Below the pieces are notes generated by a model that made no database searches, was not told the DNA's origin, and saw only the letters and a list, made by a program, of their open reading frames with translations. From positions 1 to 64,000 of the forward strand of contig CALGVD010000136.1 of NCBI GenBank assembly GCA_937920275.1: a DNA stretch of 64,000 nucleotides, given 5' to 3'. Position 1 is the stretch's first letter; every line of letters begins with the position of its first letter. Positions 8,796 to 17,968 of the stretch are shown here, piece after piece. Origin of the DNA: an uncultured Pseudomonadota bacterium. Lineage in GTDB: Bacteria; Pseudomonadota; Gammaproteobacteria; Steroidobacterales; Steroidobacteraceae. Both the position numbers and the translations under genes were made by a program.

Positions 8796-10241
8796 ATGGA
8801 AATCATCGTCCGTTCACCCATCGACGGCAGCGAGCTCGGTCGTGCGCCGATCACGCCGCTCGCCGACATGCCTGCCGTCATCGCGCGCTCGCAGGCGGCC
8901 TTCCTCGCCTGGCGCAGTGTGCCCGCGCCGCGCCGCGGTGAACTGATCCGCCTGTTCGGCGAAGAATTGCGCGCCGAGAAGGCGTCGCTCGCAGCGCTCG
9001 TCACCGCCGAAGCCGGCAAGATCGCGACCGAGGGCTTGGGTGAGGTCCAGGAGATGATCGACATCTGCGACTTCGCGGTCGGGCTGTCGCGGCAGCTCTA
9101 CGGCCTCACGATCGCCTCGGAGCGCCCAGGTCATCGCATGATGGAGACCTGGCACCCGATGGGGCCTTGCGCGGTGATCTCGGCGTTCAATTTCCCGGTC
9201 GCGGTCTGGGCGTGGAACGCGACCCTTGCGCTCGTCTGTGGCGACCCGGTGATCTGGAAGCCCTCGGAGAAGACCCCGCTCACCGCGCTCGCCTCCATGA
9301 AGATCTTCGAGCGCGCCCTCGCGCGCTTCGGCAGCGACGCGCCGCCGGCGCTCGTGCAGTGCGTGATCGGCGGTGCGGAACTCGGTGATGCGCTCGCCAC
9401 CTCGCGTGAAGTGCCCATCGTGTCCGCCACCGGCTCCACGCGTATGGGCGCGATCGTCGGCCCGAAGGTTGCGGCGCGCTTCGGTCGTAGCATCCTCGAA
9501 CTCGGCGGCAACAACGCCATGATCGTCTCGCCGTCGGCCGATCTCGACATGACGGTGCGCGCCATCGTGTTCTCCGCGGTCGGCACGGCGGGTCAGCGCT
9601 GCACGACACTGCGGCGCCTATTGGTACACCGCTCGATCCGCGATGATCTGGTCGCGCGGGTGCGCAAGGCCTACGCGACGCTGCCCATCGGTGATCCGCG
9701 CGCGTCCGGCACGCTGGTCGGTCCGCTGATCGATGCCGGTTCACGCGATCGCATGCTCGCTGCGCTCGGGCGTGCCAGCGCCGAGGGTGGTGTGGTGCAC
9801 GGTGGCCGACCGGTCACCACGGGTGTGCCCGCGGGCGGCGTCTATGTCGAGCCGGCCATCGTCGAGATGCCGGCACAGACCGCCGGCATGCGCGAGGAGA
9901 CCTTTGCGCCGATCCTGTATGTGCTCGCCTGGGACACGCTCGATGAGGCGATCGCGCTGCAGAACGATGTGCCGCAGGGTCTGTCGTCCAGCATCTTCAC
10001 CACTGATCTGCGCGAGGCGGAGACCTTCCTGTCGGCAGTCGGGTCTGATTGCGGCATCGCCAACGTCAACATGGGGCCCTCGGGCGCAGAGATCGGCGGC
10101 GCCTTCGGCGGCGAGAAGGAGACGGGCGGCGGCCGCGAAAGCGGCTCGGACTCCTGGCGGGCCTACATGCGGCGCCAGACCAATTCCATCAACTACTCGC
10201 GTAGCCTGCCGTTGGCGCAGGGCGTGAACTTCGACATCTGA
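8796..10241 (+). CDS. Aldehyde dehydrogenase, L-aminoadipate-semialdehyde dehydrogenase-like (ALDH7 type)
   Basis: FNFPVAVWAWNATLALVCGDPVIWKPSEKTPLTA, LELGGNNAMIV, GTAGQRCTTLRRLLVH, GGAFGGEKETGGGRESGSDSWRAYMRRQTNSINYS; GAGGAG SD. Confidence 0.85.
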   Translation: MEIIVRSPIDGSELGRAPITPLADMPAVIARSQAAFLAWRSVPAPRRGELIRLFGEELRAEKASLAALVTAEAGKIATEGLGEVQEMIDICDFAVGLSRQLYGLTIASERPGHRMMETWHPMGPCAVISAFNFPVAVWAWNATLALVCGDPVIWKPSEKTPLTALASMKIFERALARFGSDAPPALVQCVIGGAELGDALATSREVPIVSATGSTRMGAIVGPKVAARFGRSILELGGNNAMIVSPSADLDMTVRAIVFSAVGTAGQRCTTLRRLLVHRSIRDDLVARVRKAYATLPIGDPRASGTLVGPLIDAGSRDRMLAALGRASAEGGVVHGGRPVTTGVPAGGVYVEPAIVEMPAQTAGMREETFAPILYVLAWDTLDEAIALQNDVPQGLSSSIFTTDLREAETFLSAVGSDCGIANVNMGPSGAEIGGAFGGEKETGGGRESGSDSWRAYMRRQTNSINYSRSLPLAQGVNFDI

Positions 10242-10259
10242 ACTCCGGGAGCAGTGCGC

Positions 10260-11330
10260 ATGACGATCTCAAAAGTGGCGGTGCTCGGTCTCGGTAAGGT
10301 CGGGCATCTGGCTGCGGAACTTCTGAACGGATCGGGTTTCGAGGTCACCGCCTTCGACAACCGCGCCGGAGTCGTCGCGCCCTTCGCCGTCCGGCCGCTC
10401 GATGTCGCCGATCCTGCTGCCCTGCGTGCCGCGCTCGACGGACAGGACGCCGTGCTGTCCTGTCTGCCGTACGCGCTCAACAAGGGCGTCTCGAGCGTCG
10501 CCCACGCGCTCGGCCTGCATTATTTCGACCTCACCGAGGATGTGCCGACCACGCAGCACATCCGTGGGCTCTCCGCCGACTCGCGCGCGCTGATGGCGCC
10601 GCAATGCGGTCTCGCACCGGGTTTCATCGGCATCGTCGGCGCGCATCTCGCCTCGCAGTTCGACAGCGTGCGCTCGATCCGGCTGCGCGTCGGTGCGCTG
10701 CCGCAGAATCCGACGGGCTTGCTCGGTTACGCCTTCAACTGGTCCGCCGAAGGCGTCGTCAATGAATACCTCAACGATTGCGAGGTCATCGAGGAGGGCG
10801 TGCACAAGACGGTCTCCGCGATGGAGTGGATCGAGACGATCTACATCGATGGCGTGAAGCTCGAGGCGTTCACGACCTCCGGCGGCCTCGGCACCATGTG
10901 CGAGACCTACAAGGGCCGCGTGGCGAACCTCGATTACAAGACCATGCGCTATCCGGGCCATGTGGATCTCATGAACTTCTTCTTCCATGAGCTTCTGATG
11001 CGCGAGCGTCGGGATCTCGCCGGGCAGATCCTCGCCAACGCCAAGCCGCCGGTCGATGCGGATGTGGTCTATGTCCACGCCGCTGCGGAAGGGCAGACGA
11101 CGGGCCAGCTCAAGCGCAAGGAGTTCGTGCGCGCCTACTACCCGCGCGTGATCGGTGGGCAGTCGCGTACGGCGATCGCGTGGACCACTTCGGCCTCGGT
11201 GGTGGCGGTGATCGAGTTGGTGCGCGATGGACTGCTGCCGCAGCAGGGCTTCCTGAAGCAGGAGGACATCCCGCTCGAGGCGTTCCTCGCCACGCGTACG
11301 GGTGCGCTCTACCGCGAATCAGGCCGCTGA
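10260..11330 (+). CDS. Saccharopine dehydrogenase family protein
   Basis: ISKVAVLGLGKVGHLAAELLNGSGFEVTAFDN Rossmann start; TTSGGLGTMCETYKGRVANLDYKTMRYPGH, characteristic of saccharopine dehydrogenases. Confidence 0.85.
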   Translation: MTISKVAVLGLGKVGHLAAELLNGSGFEVTAFDNRAGVVAPFAVRPLDVADPAALRAALDGQDAVLSCLPYALNKGVSSVAHALGLHYFDLTEDVPTTQHIRGLSADSRALMAPQCGLAPGFIGIVGAHLASQFDSVRSIRLRVGALPQNPTGLLGYAFNWSAEGVVNEYLNDCEVIEEGVHKTVSAMEWIETIYIDGVKLEAFTTSGGLGTMCETYKGRVANLDYKTMRYPGHVDLMNFFFHELLMRERRDLAGQILANAKPPVDADVVYVHAAAEGQTTGQLKRKEFVRAYYPRVIGGQSRTAIAWTTSASVVAVIELVRDGLLPQQGFLKQEDIPLEAFLATRTGALYRESGR

Positions 11331-13085
11331 CTGCGCCGCGGCGGCGATCGTGGCGCCGCTTGCGCCCGGCAGATAGAGATACTGGCCGCCGAGCCAAGTC
11401 GCGAGCTTCTGCGCGCTGCCTTGGCTCAGGTAGCTGCGCTGCGTGTCGATGACGAGTGCTTTCAGGCCTGAGGCGGCCGTGAGCAGCGCGAGCTGCCGCA
11501 GTTCTTCCTCGACGCCCGCGCGGTCCGCCTTGAGACCGACATTCGCGCGGGCATCGGTCAGCAGTACGAGCACCACATTGTGCAAACCGCGGCGGCGCGC
11601 TTGTTGCGCGACCTCCAAAGCCGCGACCAGCGTGGCGGCGAGGGGTGTCCCGCCACCGGTCGGGATCTGGTCGACGGCGCGCCGCAAGAGTTCGACGCTG
11701 CCGGTGGGCGGCAGCAGCAGTTCGGCGCCCTGTCCGCGGAAGCTCATCAGCGCGACACGGTCGCGGTTCACATAGGCGCGTTCGAGCAAGGCGTGTACCG
11801 CGCCTTTGGCCTGCCGCATGCGGTTGAGCGCCATGCTGCCGCTCGCATCGACCGCGAACACGAACAGCGCGCCGGCTTTGTCGCGGAAACGCTTGATCCG
11901 GATGTCCTCGCCACGGACGACGACCCGTCGCACACCCTGCGGGCGTAATCGTTGCCACCGCGCCGCGGCACGCAGCGTGGCGATGACATCGAGCCGACCT
12001 TCGCGCGGCGTACCGGGCACGCTCGTGACATGGCGGCCGCGGGTGCCGTCGGTGCTGCCGCGCGATCCGGAGCGTCCACCCCGCGCGCTGCGGAAGGGTA
12101 GCGTTGCGAGCACATCCGGCAGGTCGATCGCGAGGGCGGCGAGCACTTCTTCGGTGAGTTCCACATCGCCGTCCGCCGGCGGTTCGGTGGGCGGGTCCGG
12201 TGGGCTGTCTTCGCTCGATTGCGGCGGGGTCTCCGTCGCCGGTGGCGGTTCGGTTGGCGGAGCGGTGGGTTGCTGCGTGGCACGCGGCACGAGCACGAGG
12301 CGCACGGCGAGTTCCAGATCCTCGCGCTGCACCGCGTCGCGGAGCGCGAGCGCTGCACTGGCGCGGGCGGCAAGCTGCGCGAACAGGTCGGCGCGATGCC
12401 CTTGCACCCCTAGCGCGACAGCGGCACGGGTCAATTCGCGAGCCTGGGATTCGCTGAGGCGGATGTCCCCGAGGCTCGCACGAGCGACGGCGACGACATC
12501 CCGTAGCACGGCGAGGTCTTCTTCCCAAAGATCTGCGGCGGGACTGAGATGCCTGCGCACGATCTCGCCGCGGGCGCCGGCCGGTGCCAGCCGTGGCAGC
12601 GGCACGATCAGACCGATGCGATCGAGCAGGTGGGCGCGCGGCGGACCCTCGGCGGGGTCGAAGGTGGCCACCAAACGCAGGCGGCAGGGGCTGCGTAGGC
12701 TCAGTCCCTCGCGTTCGATGCGTACTTCGCCGGCATCGAGCGCGCCGAGCAGCAGGTTCACCGTGCCCTCAGGCAGCAGGTTGCAATCTTCGGCGGCGAG
12801 CAGGCCGCCGTCCGCGCGCGCAAGCAGCCCGTGTCGCACCACGCGCGCCCCGCGTGCCAATGTCGCCTCGAGATCGAGTCCGCCGAGCAGGGCTTCTTCG
12901 TCGCTGCCCAGCGGCAGCATCTCGAAGGGCAGGTCGGGCAGCAGTGCTGCGAGGCCATGCAGCAGCGCACTTTTGCCGCTGCCCGCAGGTCCCGCAAAGG
13001 CGATGCCCCGCAGGCGGGGCTCCACGGCGAGCAGCAGCAGGGCGAGTCGCGGTGTGTCGAGCGCGACCAGTCCCGGCAGCGGCAA
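11319..13085 (-). CDS. bchD: Magnesium chelatase subunit D (AAA+-like plus vWA/integrin I domain); TTG start uncertain
   Basis: AFAGPAGSGKSALLHGLAALLP; acidic/Pro-rich linker; MIDAS-type DASGSMALNRMRQAKGAVHALLERAYVNRDRVALMSFRG; follows bchI. Confidence 0.88.
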   Translation of the reverse strand: MPLPGLVALDTPRLALLLLAVEPRLRGIAFAGPAGSGKSALLHGLAALLPDLPFEMLPLGSDEEALLGGLDLEATLARGARVVRHGLLARADGGLLAAEDCNLLPEGTVNLLLGALDAGEVRIEREGLSLRSPCRLRLVATFDPAEGPPRAHLLDRIGLIVPLPRLAPAGARGEIVRRHLSPAADLWEEDLAVLRDVVAVARASLGDIRLSESQARELTRAAVALGVQGHRADLFAQLAARASAALALRDAVQREDLELAVRLVLVPRATQQPTAPPTEPPPATETPPQSSEDSPPDPPTEPPADGDVELTEEVLAALAIDLPDVLATLPFRSARGGRSGSRGSTDGTRGRHVTSVPGTPREGRLDVIATLRAAARWQRLRPQGVRRVVVRGEDIRIKRFRDKAGALFVFAVDASGSMALNRMRQAKGAVHALLERAYVNRDRVALMSFRGQGAELLLPPTGSVELLRRAVDQIPTGGGTPLAATLVAALEVAQQARRRGLHNVVLVLLTDARANVGLKADRAGVEEELRQLALLTAASGLKALVIDTQRSYLSQGSAQKLATWLGGQYLYLPGASGATIAAAAQSAA

Positions 13086-13114
13086 CCGGTGCAGGCCGCC
13101 CGCGGCCCCTGCGT

Positions 13115-14149
13115 TCAGGCGAGCGCCTCCGCGAGCATGCGACGGACCCGCTCGTCGTCGGCAGCGGGCTCGAGCGGATCCTTGCGCAGGCGATGCGCGA
13201 GGGCGAGCGGCGAGACGCGTGCGACATGGTCGCGGGTCGCTGCGGGGGCCTGTTCGAATGCGGCCAGCGCGACGGCGGCGCGGCTCAGTGCGAGTTCGCC
13301 ACGATGACCGTCGATACCGAGGCGGTCGCAGAGCGTTGCGGCGAGCTGCAGCGCTTCGTCGGAGAGCACGACGCTCGGACGATGGGCGATGGCGGTGGTC
13401 AGCTGGGTGCGCAGCTTAGTCTGTGCGCGTGCGAAGCGCTTGGCGAGCGCCGCCGCATCGGTCTCGAACGCGAGCCGGCGGCGGACGATCTCCACCCGTT
13501 GGTCGATGTCTTGCAGCGTACGGATGCGCGCATGCAGTCCGAAGCGGTCGAGCAGTTGCGGCCGCAGGTCGCCTTCCTCAGGGTTGCCGGATCCGACGAG
13601 CACGAAGCGCGCGGGGTGCCGGATCGACAGGCCTTCGCGCTCGACCACATTGACGCCGCTCGCGGCGACATCGAGCAGCACATCGACGAGGTGATCCTCC
13701 AGCAGGTTCACCTCATCGATGTAGAGGAACCCTCGGTGCGCCGAGGCGAGCAGACCCGGCGCGAACGCTTGGACGCCATCGACCAGTGCGCGCTCGAGAT
13801 CCACCGAGCCGACGACGCGGTCTTCGGTGGCGCCGAGCGGCAGATCGACCACCGGCACCGGCAGGCGTTCGGGTCGGCGTGCGCCGCCGCGCGCGCAATG
13901 GGGGCAGGCCGCGGCCGGGGCTTCAGGGTCGCAGTGATAGGGACAGCCGGCGACGGCCTGCATCGGCGGCAACAGCTGCGCGAGCGCGCGCACGGCCGTG
14001 CTTTTGGCGGTGCCGCGGTGTCCGGTGACGAGCACCCCGCCGATGGAAGGGTCGACGACCGCCAGCAGGATCGCGAGCTTGAGATCTTCTTGGCCGACGA
14101 TGGCCGTGAAGGGGAACGGGATTGTGGTCGCCAAGGAGGGCTCCGTCAT
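13115..14149 (-). CDS. bchI: Magnesium chelatase ATPase subunit I
   Basis: PFTAIVGQEDLKLAILLAVVDPSIGGVLVTGHRGTAKSTAVRALAQLLP, LPLGATEDRVVGSVDLERAL, FLYIDEVNLLEDHLVDVLLDVAASGVNVVEREGLSIRHPARFVLVGSGNPEEGDLRPQLLDRFGL; start ATG 14149 (or 14152) after GGAG. Confidence 0.95.
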   Translation of the reverse strand: MTEPSLATTIPFPFTAIVGQEDLKLAILLAVVDPSIGGVLVTGHRGTAKSTAVRALAQLLPPMQAVAGCPYHCDPEAPAAACPHCARGGARRPERLPVPVVDLPLGATEDRVVGSVDLERALVDGVQAFAPGLLASAHRGFLYIDEVNLLEDHLVDVLLDVAASGVNVVEREGLSIRHPARFVLVGSGNPEEGDLRPQLLDRFGLHARIRTLQDIDQRVEIVRRRLAFETDAAALAKRFARAQTKLRTQLTTAIAHRPSVVLSDEALQLAATLCDRLGIDGHRGELALSRAAVALAAFEQAPAATRDHVARVSPLALAHRLRKDPLEPAADDERVRRMLAEALA

Positions 14150-14290
14150 CATCTCCGGGGCAATTCCTGTGCGCCGGAAAGCGGGTTGCGGTGACGCATC
14201 CGTGCTGCGTACCATAGTTTCTGGATTACAAGACGCTGCGCAGTGTCAACTTTACTTGATTTCCTGTCCGCCAGGGCAAGGGGGCGGCGC

Positions 14291-17200
14291 GTGACGACGA
14301 TTACTTTCGTGGTGGGCATCGAGCGTTTCAACTCCGGGGCTTGGGACGAGGTGGAACGACGGCTCGCCGCAGACGGCGCGAAGGTGCGCCTGCGGCGCTA
14401 CCACGATGCGCATGTCGACCAAGCGGATCCCGCGCTCGCCGCCGACCTCATCGACTCCGATGTCGTCTTCATCAGCCTGATCAACATGCGTCCCCAGGCG
14501 GACTGGTTGGCGTCACAGCTCGCGCAGTCTCGCGCGAAGGCCGTGTTCGCCTACGAGAGCATGCCCGAGGTCATGGCGCTCACGAAGGTGGGCGAGCACC
14601 GGTTCAAAGAAAAGAAGGGCGAGGCACCGAAGGCGGTGAAGGTGCTGATGCGTCTGCTCACGCGCGGCCGCGACGAAGACGCTCTGTATGCCTACACCAA
14701 GCTGGTGAAGGTGGCCTCCAAGTTGCTGCCCCTGATCCCGCAGAAGCTCGCCGGGTTCCGCACATGGCTCGGCGTGAACCTCTACTGGAACCAGCCTGAT
14801 GCCGCGAACATCACGCAGATGATCAAGCTCATCCTGCGCGACGCCTGCGGGCAGGCAGGTCTCGAGGTGGCGCCGGCGGTGGTGATCCCGACCATGGGGT
14901 GCTTCGATCCGGTGAGCGGCACGCTGTTCGACGACTGCAACGCCTATCTCAAGTGGGCGACGAAGCAGGGTCGCTATCGCAAGGGTCAGCCGCTGGTCGC
15001 GGTGCTCGGTATGCGCAAGCATGTGATCCAGCGTCTCGACTACCTGCGCCAACTCACCACGGGTCTCGAGGCGCGAGGCCTCGCGGTGTTGCCGGTGTTC
15101 GTCTCGGGCATCGAGGCGCATGTCGCGGTGCGCGAGTGGCTGCCGGACCAGCCGATCGATGCGTTCGTGTCGACGATGGGCTTCTCCATCGTCGGCGGTC
15201 CGGCGTCCTCCACCAAGCCCGGCCACTACCACGAAATGGCCGCCGATCTGCTGGGCAAGCTCGATGTGCCCTATCTCGTCGCGCAGCCGTTGCTGATGCA
15301 GGATGAGACCGAATGGCACCAACGCGGCGCCCATGCCATGCAATCGGTCGTGATGTACGACCTGCCCGAGATGGACGGCGTGGCGAGCTCTGTGGCGCTC
15401 GGCGCGATCCGCGACGGCGAGCTCACCACTGTGCCGGACCGGCTCGAGCGCGCGCTCGATCAGGTCGAGGGCTGGATCCGCCTGCGGCGCAAGCCCGCGG
15501 CCGAGAAACGCGTGGCGCTCGTGCTCTACAACTTCCCGCCCGGGCTCGGCAAGGCGGGCACCGCCGCGCTGCTCGATGTCCCGGCGTCGGTCACCGCGTT
15601 GCTCAAGCGCCTGCGCGCTGAGGGCTACTCGATCGACCGTGCGCCCACCGAGACCGCGGATTTCACCGAGCGCCTCGGCGCCTTGGAGAGAAGCGAGGCG
15701 GGGCGTGTGGTCCCTTTGGCCGACTTCCGGCGCTGGCTGTCCGGTCGTTCGGCGGACCGCATCGACCGTTTTTGGGGTCAGGCGCCGGGGGACATCGCGC
15801 CGGCGGGCCGCGACGGGATCCGGCTCGATGCCATCGAGTTCGGCAATGTGGCGATCGGCTTGCAGCCGCCGTTGGGCGTGCCCGGGGACCCGATGCGGCT
15901 GCTGTTCGAGAAGACCTTCACGCCGCACCACCAGTACGCGGCGTTCTACGCCTGGCTCAAGCACGGCTTCAAAGCCGACGCCGTGATCCATGTCGGTATG
16001 CACGGCACCGCCGAGTGGATGCCCGGGCTGCCGACGGCGCTCACCGGTGATTGTTGGTCCGACCAGTTGCTCGGCACGCTGCCGCAGCTCTATCTCTATC
16101 CGCTCAACAACCCTGCCGAAGCGGTGATCGCGCGGCGTCGTGGCTATGCGACGGTGATCAGCCACGCCATCCCGCCTTACGCCCGCGCGGGGCTCTACAA
16201 GCAGCTCGCGCAGGCGCGCACGCGCCTCGAAGATCCCGCCGATACGCTCGAGGGTGCACTGCCCGAAGTGACGCGCGCCGAGGACGAGGACACGGCGTCT
16301 TATCGCGCGCGCGTGGCCGCGTGGCTCGACGGCATCGAGCAGCGCTTGATCGTCGACGGCCAACATGTGTTCGGCGCCGCGCCTGATCGGCAGCGGGGGC
16401 GGGCGCTCGTCGAGGCGACGCTCGAGGTGCCGCGCCACGGCGTGCCGGGTCTCACCGCGCTGATGGGTCATGCGGGCGTGCCTGAAGATGCGCGGCGGGC
16501 GCTGCGTGATGCGCTCATCGAACGCAGTATCTTTGGTCGTGAGGATCCGGCGCGGGTGTGGGGCGCGGCATCCCCGCCGCCCGGTGAGCTCGCGCAGCTG
16601 ATGAACGAGGGGCGTGGCGTCCTCTCCGGCATGGCCCGCTGCACCGAAGAGCTCGATGCGGTGGTGCACGCGCTCGAGGGCGGCTACATCCGTCCGGCTT
16701 ACGGCGCCGATCCGGTGCGCGGCGGTGCGGCGGCGCTGCCGAGCGGTCGTAACATCCATGGCATCGATCCTTGGCGGCTTCCCACCGATCTCGCGCTCGA
16801 GCGCGGGCGTCGCATGGCCGAACTGCTCATCGAGCGCCATCGCGCGGCGCACGGCGCATGGCCGCGTACGGTGGCGCAGGCCTTGTGGGCCATGGATACG
16901 ATCAAGAGCGAGGGCGAGGGCATCGCTGTCGTGCTCGGCTTGGTCGGTGCCGAGCCCGAGCGCGATGGCCAGGGCAAGATCTTCCGCTTCAACCTGATCC
17001 CGCTCGAGACGCTCGGTCGTCCGCGTATCGATGTGCTGCTCGATGTCTCGGCGGTGTTCCGCGATACCTTCCAGATGAGTCTCGATCTGCTGGACGAGCT
17101 GTTCCGGTGCGCAGCGCTCGCCGATGAACCCGCGGAGTTGAACTTCCTGTGCGCCAATACGCTCGCCTTGCGCGCAGCGGGTCGCAGCGAAGAAGAAGCG

Positions 17201-17926
17201 ACGGCGCGCATCTTCACGCAGGCAGCCGGGCTCTACGGTACCGGTGTGGATGAGCTCATCGAAGAGAACCAGTGGGAGGATTCGAGCCAGCTCGCTGACA
17301 TGTACCAGCAGCGCAATGCCTTCACCACAGGCGGCAAGCGCAACGGGGCGGCAGCGCCCGAGGTGCTGCGCGGCCTGCTCGGCACCGTGGACCATGTGTT
17401 CCAAGCCATCGATTCGGTGGAATATGGCCTTACCGACATGACGCACTACTACGGCCACAGCGGCGCGATGCAGGTCGCGGCCTCGCGGGCCCGCGGCGCG
17501 GGCGTCGATCTCACCTACGCCGAGTCCGCCGCAGGTGAGGCGCGGCTCAACGGTGCGTCGGACCTCTTGCGGATCGAGGCGCGGGCGAAACTGCTGAACC
17601 CCAAATGGTACGAGTCGATGCTGGCGCACGGTCACAGCGGCGCGGCCGAGATCGGTAACCGTTTCACGCACCTCGTGGGCTGGGGCGCGATCGGATCGGT
17701 GGATGCTTGGGTCTACCAAGATGCGGCGCAGACCTTCGTCTTGGACGAGGCGATGCGGCGGCGACTGGAGGCCGCGAACCCGCAGGCGGCGCGCAATGTG
17801 GTGGGTCGTCTGATCGAAGCGCACGGGCGTGGCATGTGGAAAGCGGACGAGGCGACGTTGGCGCGTCTGCAGGGGCTGTATGCAGATATCGAGGATCGGC
17901 TGGAAGGGGTCGGGGTGGCGGCCTGA
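14291..17926 (+). CDS. bchH: Magnesium chelatase subunit H (BchH-type); start GTG 14291 or GTG 14243
   Basis: CobN/BchH superfamily, about 1.2 kaa. VNLYWNQPDAANITQMIKLILRDACG, GMHGTAEWMPGLPTALTGDCWSDQLLGTLPQLYLYPLNNPAEAVIARRRGYATVISHAIPPYARAGLYKQL, VNVLLDVSAVFRDTFQ-like region; closer to BchH/ChlH than to CobN from remembered motifs. AAGGGGG upstream of GTG 14291. Confidence 0.85.
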   Translation: MTTITFVVGIERFNSGAWDEVERRLAADGAKVRLRRYHDAHVDQADPALAADLIDSDVVFISLINMRPQADWLASQLAQSRAKAVFAYESMPEVMALTKVGEHRFKEKKGEAPKAVKVLMRLLTRGRDEDALYAYTKLVKVASKLLPLIPQKLAGFRTWLGVNLYWNQPDAANITQMIKLILRDACGQAGLEVAPAVVIPTMGCFDPVSGTLFDDCNAYLKWATKQGRYRKGQPLVAVLGMRKHVIQRLDYLRQLTTGLEARGLAVLPVFVSGIEAHVAVREWLPDQPIDAFVSTMGFSIVGGPASSTKPGHYHEMAADLLGKLDVPYLVAQPLLMQDETEWHQRGAHAMQSVVMYDLPEMDGVASSVALGAIRDGELTTVPDRLERALDQVEGWIRLRRKPAAEKRVALVLYNFPPGLGKAGTAALLDVPASVTALLKRLRAEGYSIDRAPTETADFTERLGALERSEAGRVVPLADFRRWLSGRSADRIDRFWGQAPGDIAPAGRDGIRLDAIEFGNVAIGLQPPLGVPGDPMRLLFEKTFTPHHQYAAFYAWLKHGFKADAVIHVGMHGTAEWMPGLPTALTGDCWSDQLLGTLPQLYLYPLNNPAEAVIARRRGYATVISHAIPPYARAGLYKQLAQARTRLEDPADTLEGALPEVTRAEDEDTASYRARVAAWLDGIEQRLIVDGQHVFGAAPDRQRGRALVEATLEVPRHGVPGLTALMGHAGVPEDARRALRDALIERSIFGREDPARVWGAASPPPGELAQLMNEGRGVLSGMARCTEELDAVVHALEGGYIRPAYGADPVRGGAAALPSGRNIHGIDPWRLPTDLALERGRRMAELLIERHRAAHGAWPRTVAQALWAMDTIKSEGEGIAVVLGLVGAEPERDGQGKIFRFNLIPLETLGRPRIDVLLDVSAVFRDTFQMSLDLLDELFRCAALADEPAELNFLCANTLALRAAGRSEEEATARIFTQAAGLYGTGVDELIEENQWEDSSQLADMYQQRNAFTTGGKRNGAAAPEVLRGLLGTVDHVFQAIDSVEYGLTDMTHYYGHSGAMQVAASRARGAGVDLTYAESAAGEARLNGASDLLRIEARAKLLNPKWYESMLAHGHSGAAEIGNRFTHLVGWGAIGSVDAWVYQDAAQTFVLDEAMRRRLEAANPQAARNVVGRLIEAHGRGMWKADEATLARLQGLYADIEDRLEGVGVAA

Positions 17927-17936
17927 CACGCGATCT

Positions 17937-17962
17937 GTCAGGCGCAGGATCTCTGCGCTGAC
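17937..17962. terminator. Hairpin between convergent bchH and histidine phosphatase genes
   Basis: GTCAGGCGCAG-GATCT-CTGCGCTGAC: about 10-bp stem with one bulged G; no T-tract. Confidence 0.5.
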
Positions 17963-17968
17963 GGATCC

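Noticed and set aside
14513-17929. 1138-aa reverse-strand ORF opposite bchH
   Set aside because: Mirrors bchH codon structure in a GC-rich genome; composition is Arg/His-rich without recognisable motifs, while the + strand is clearly BchH.
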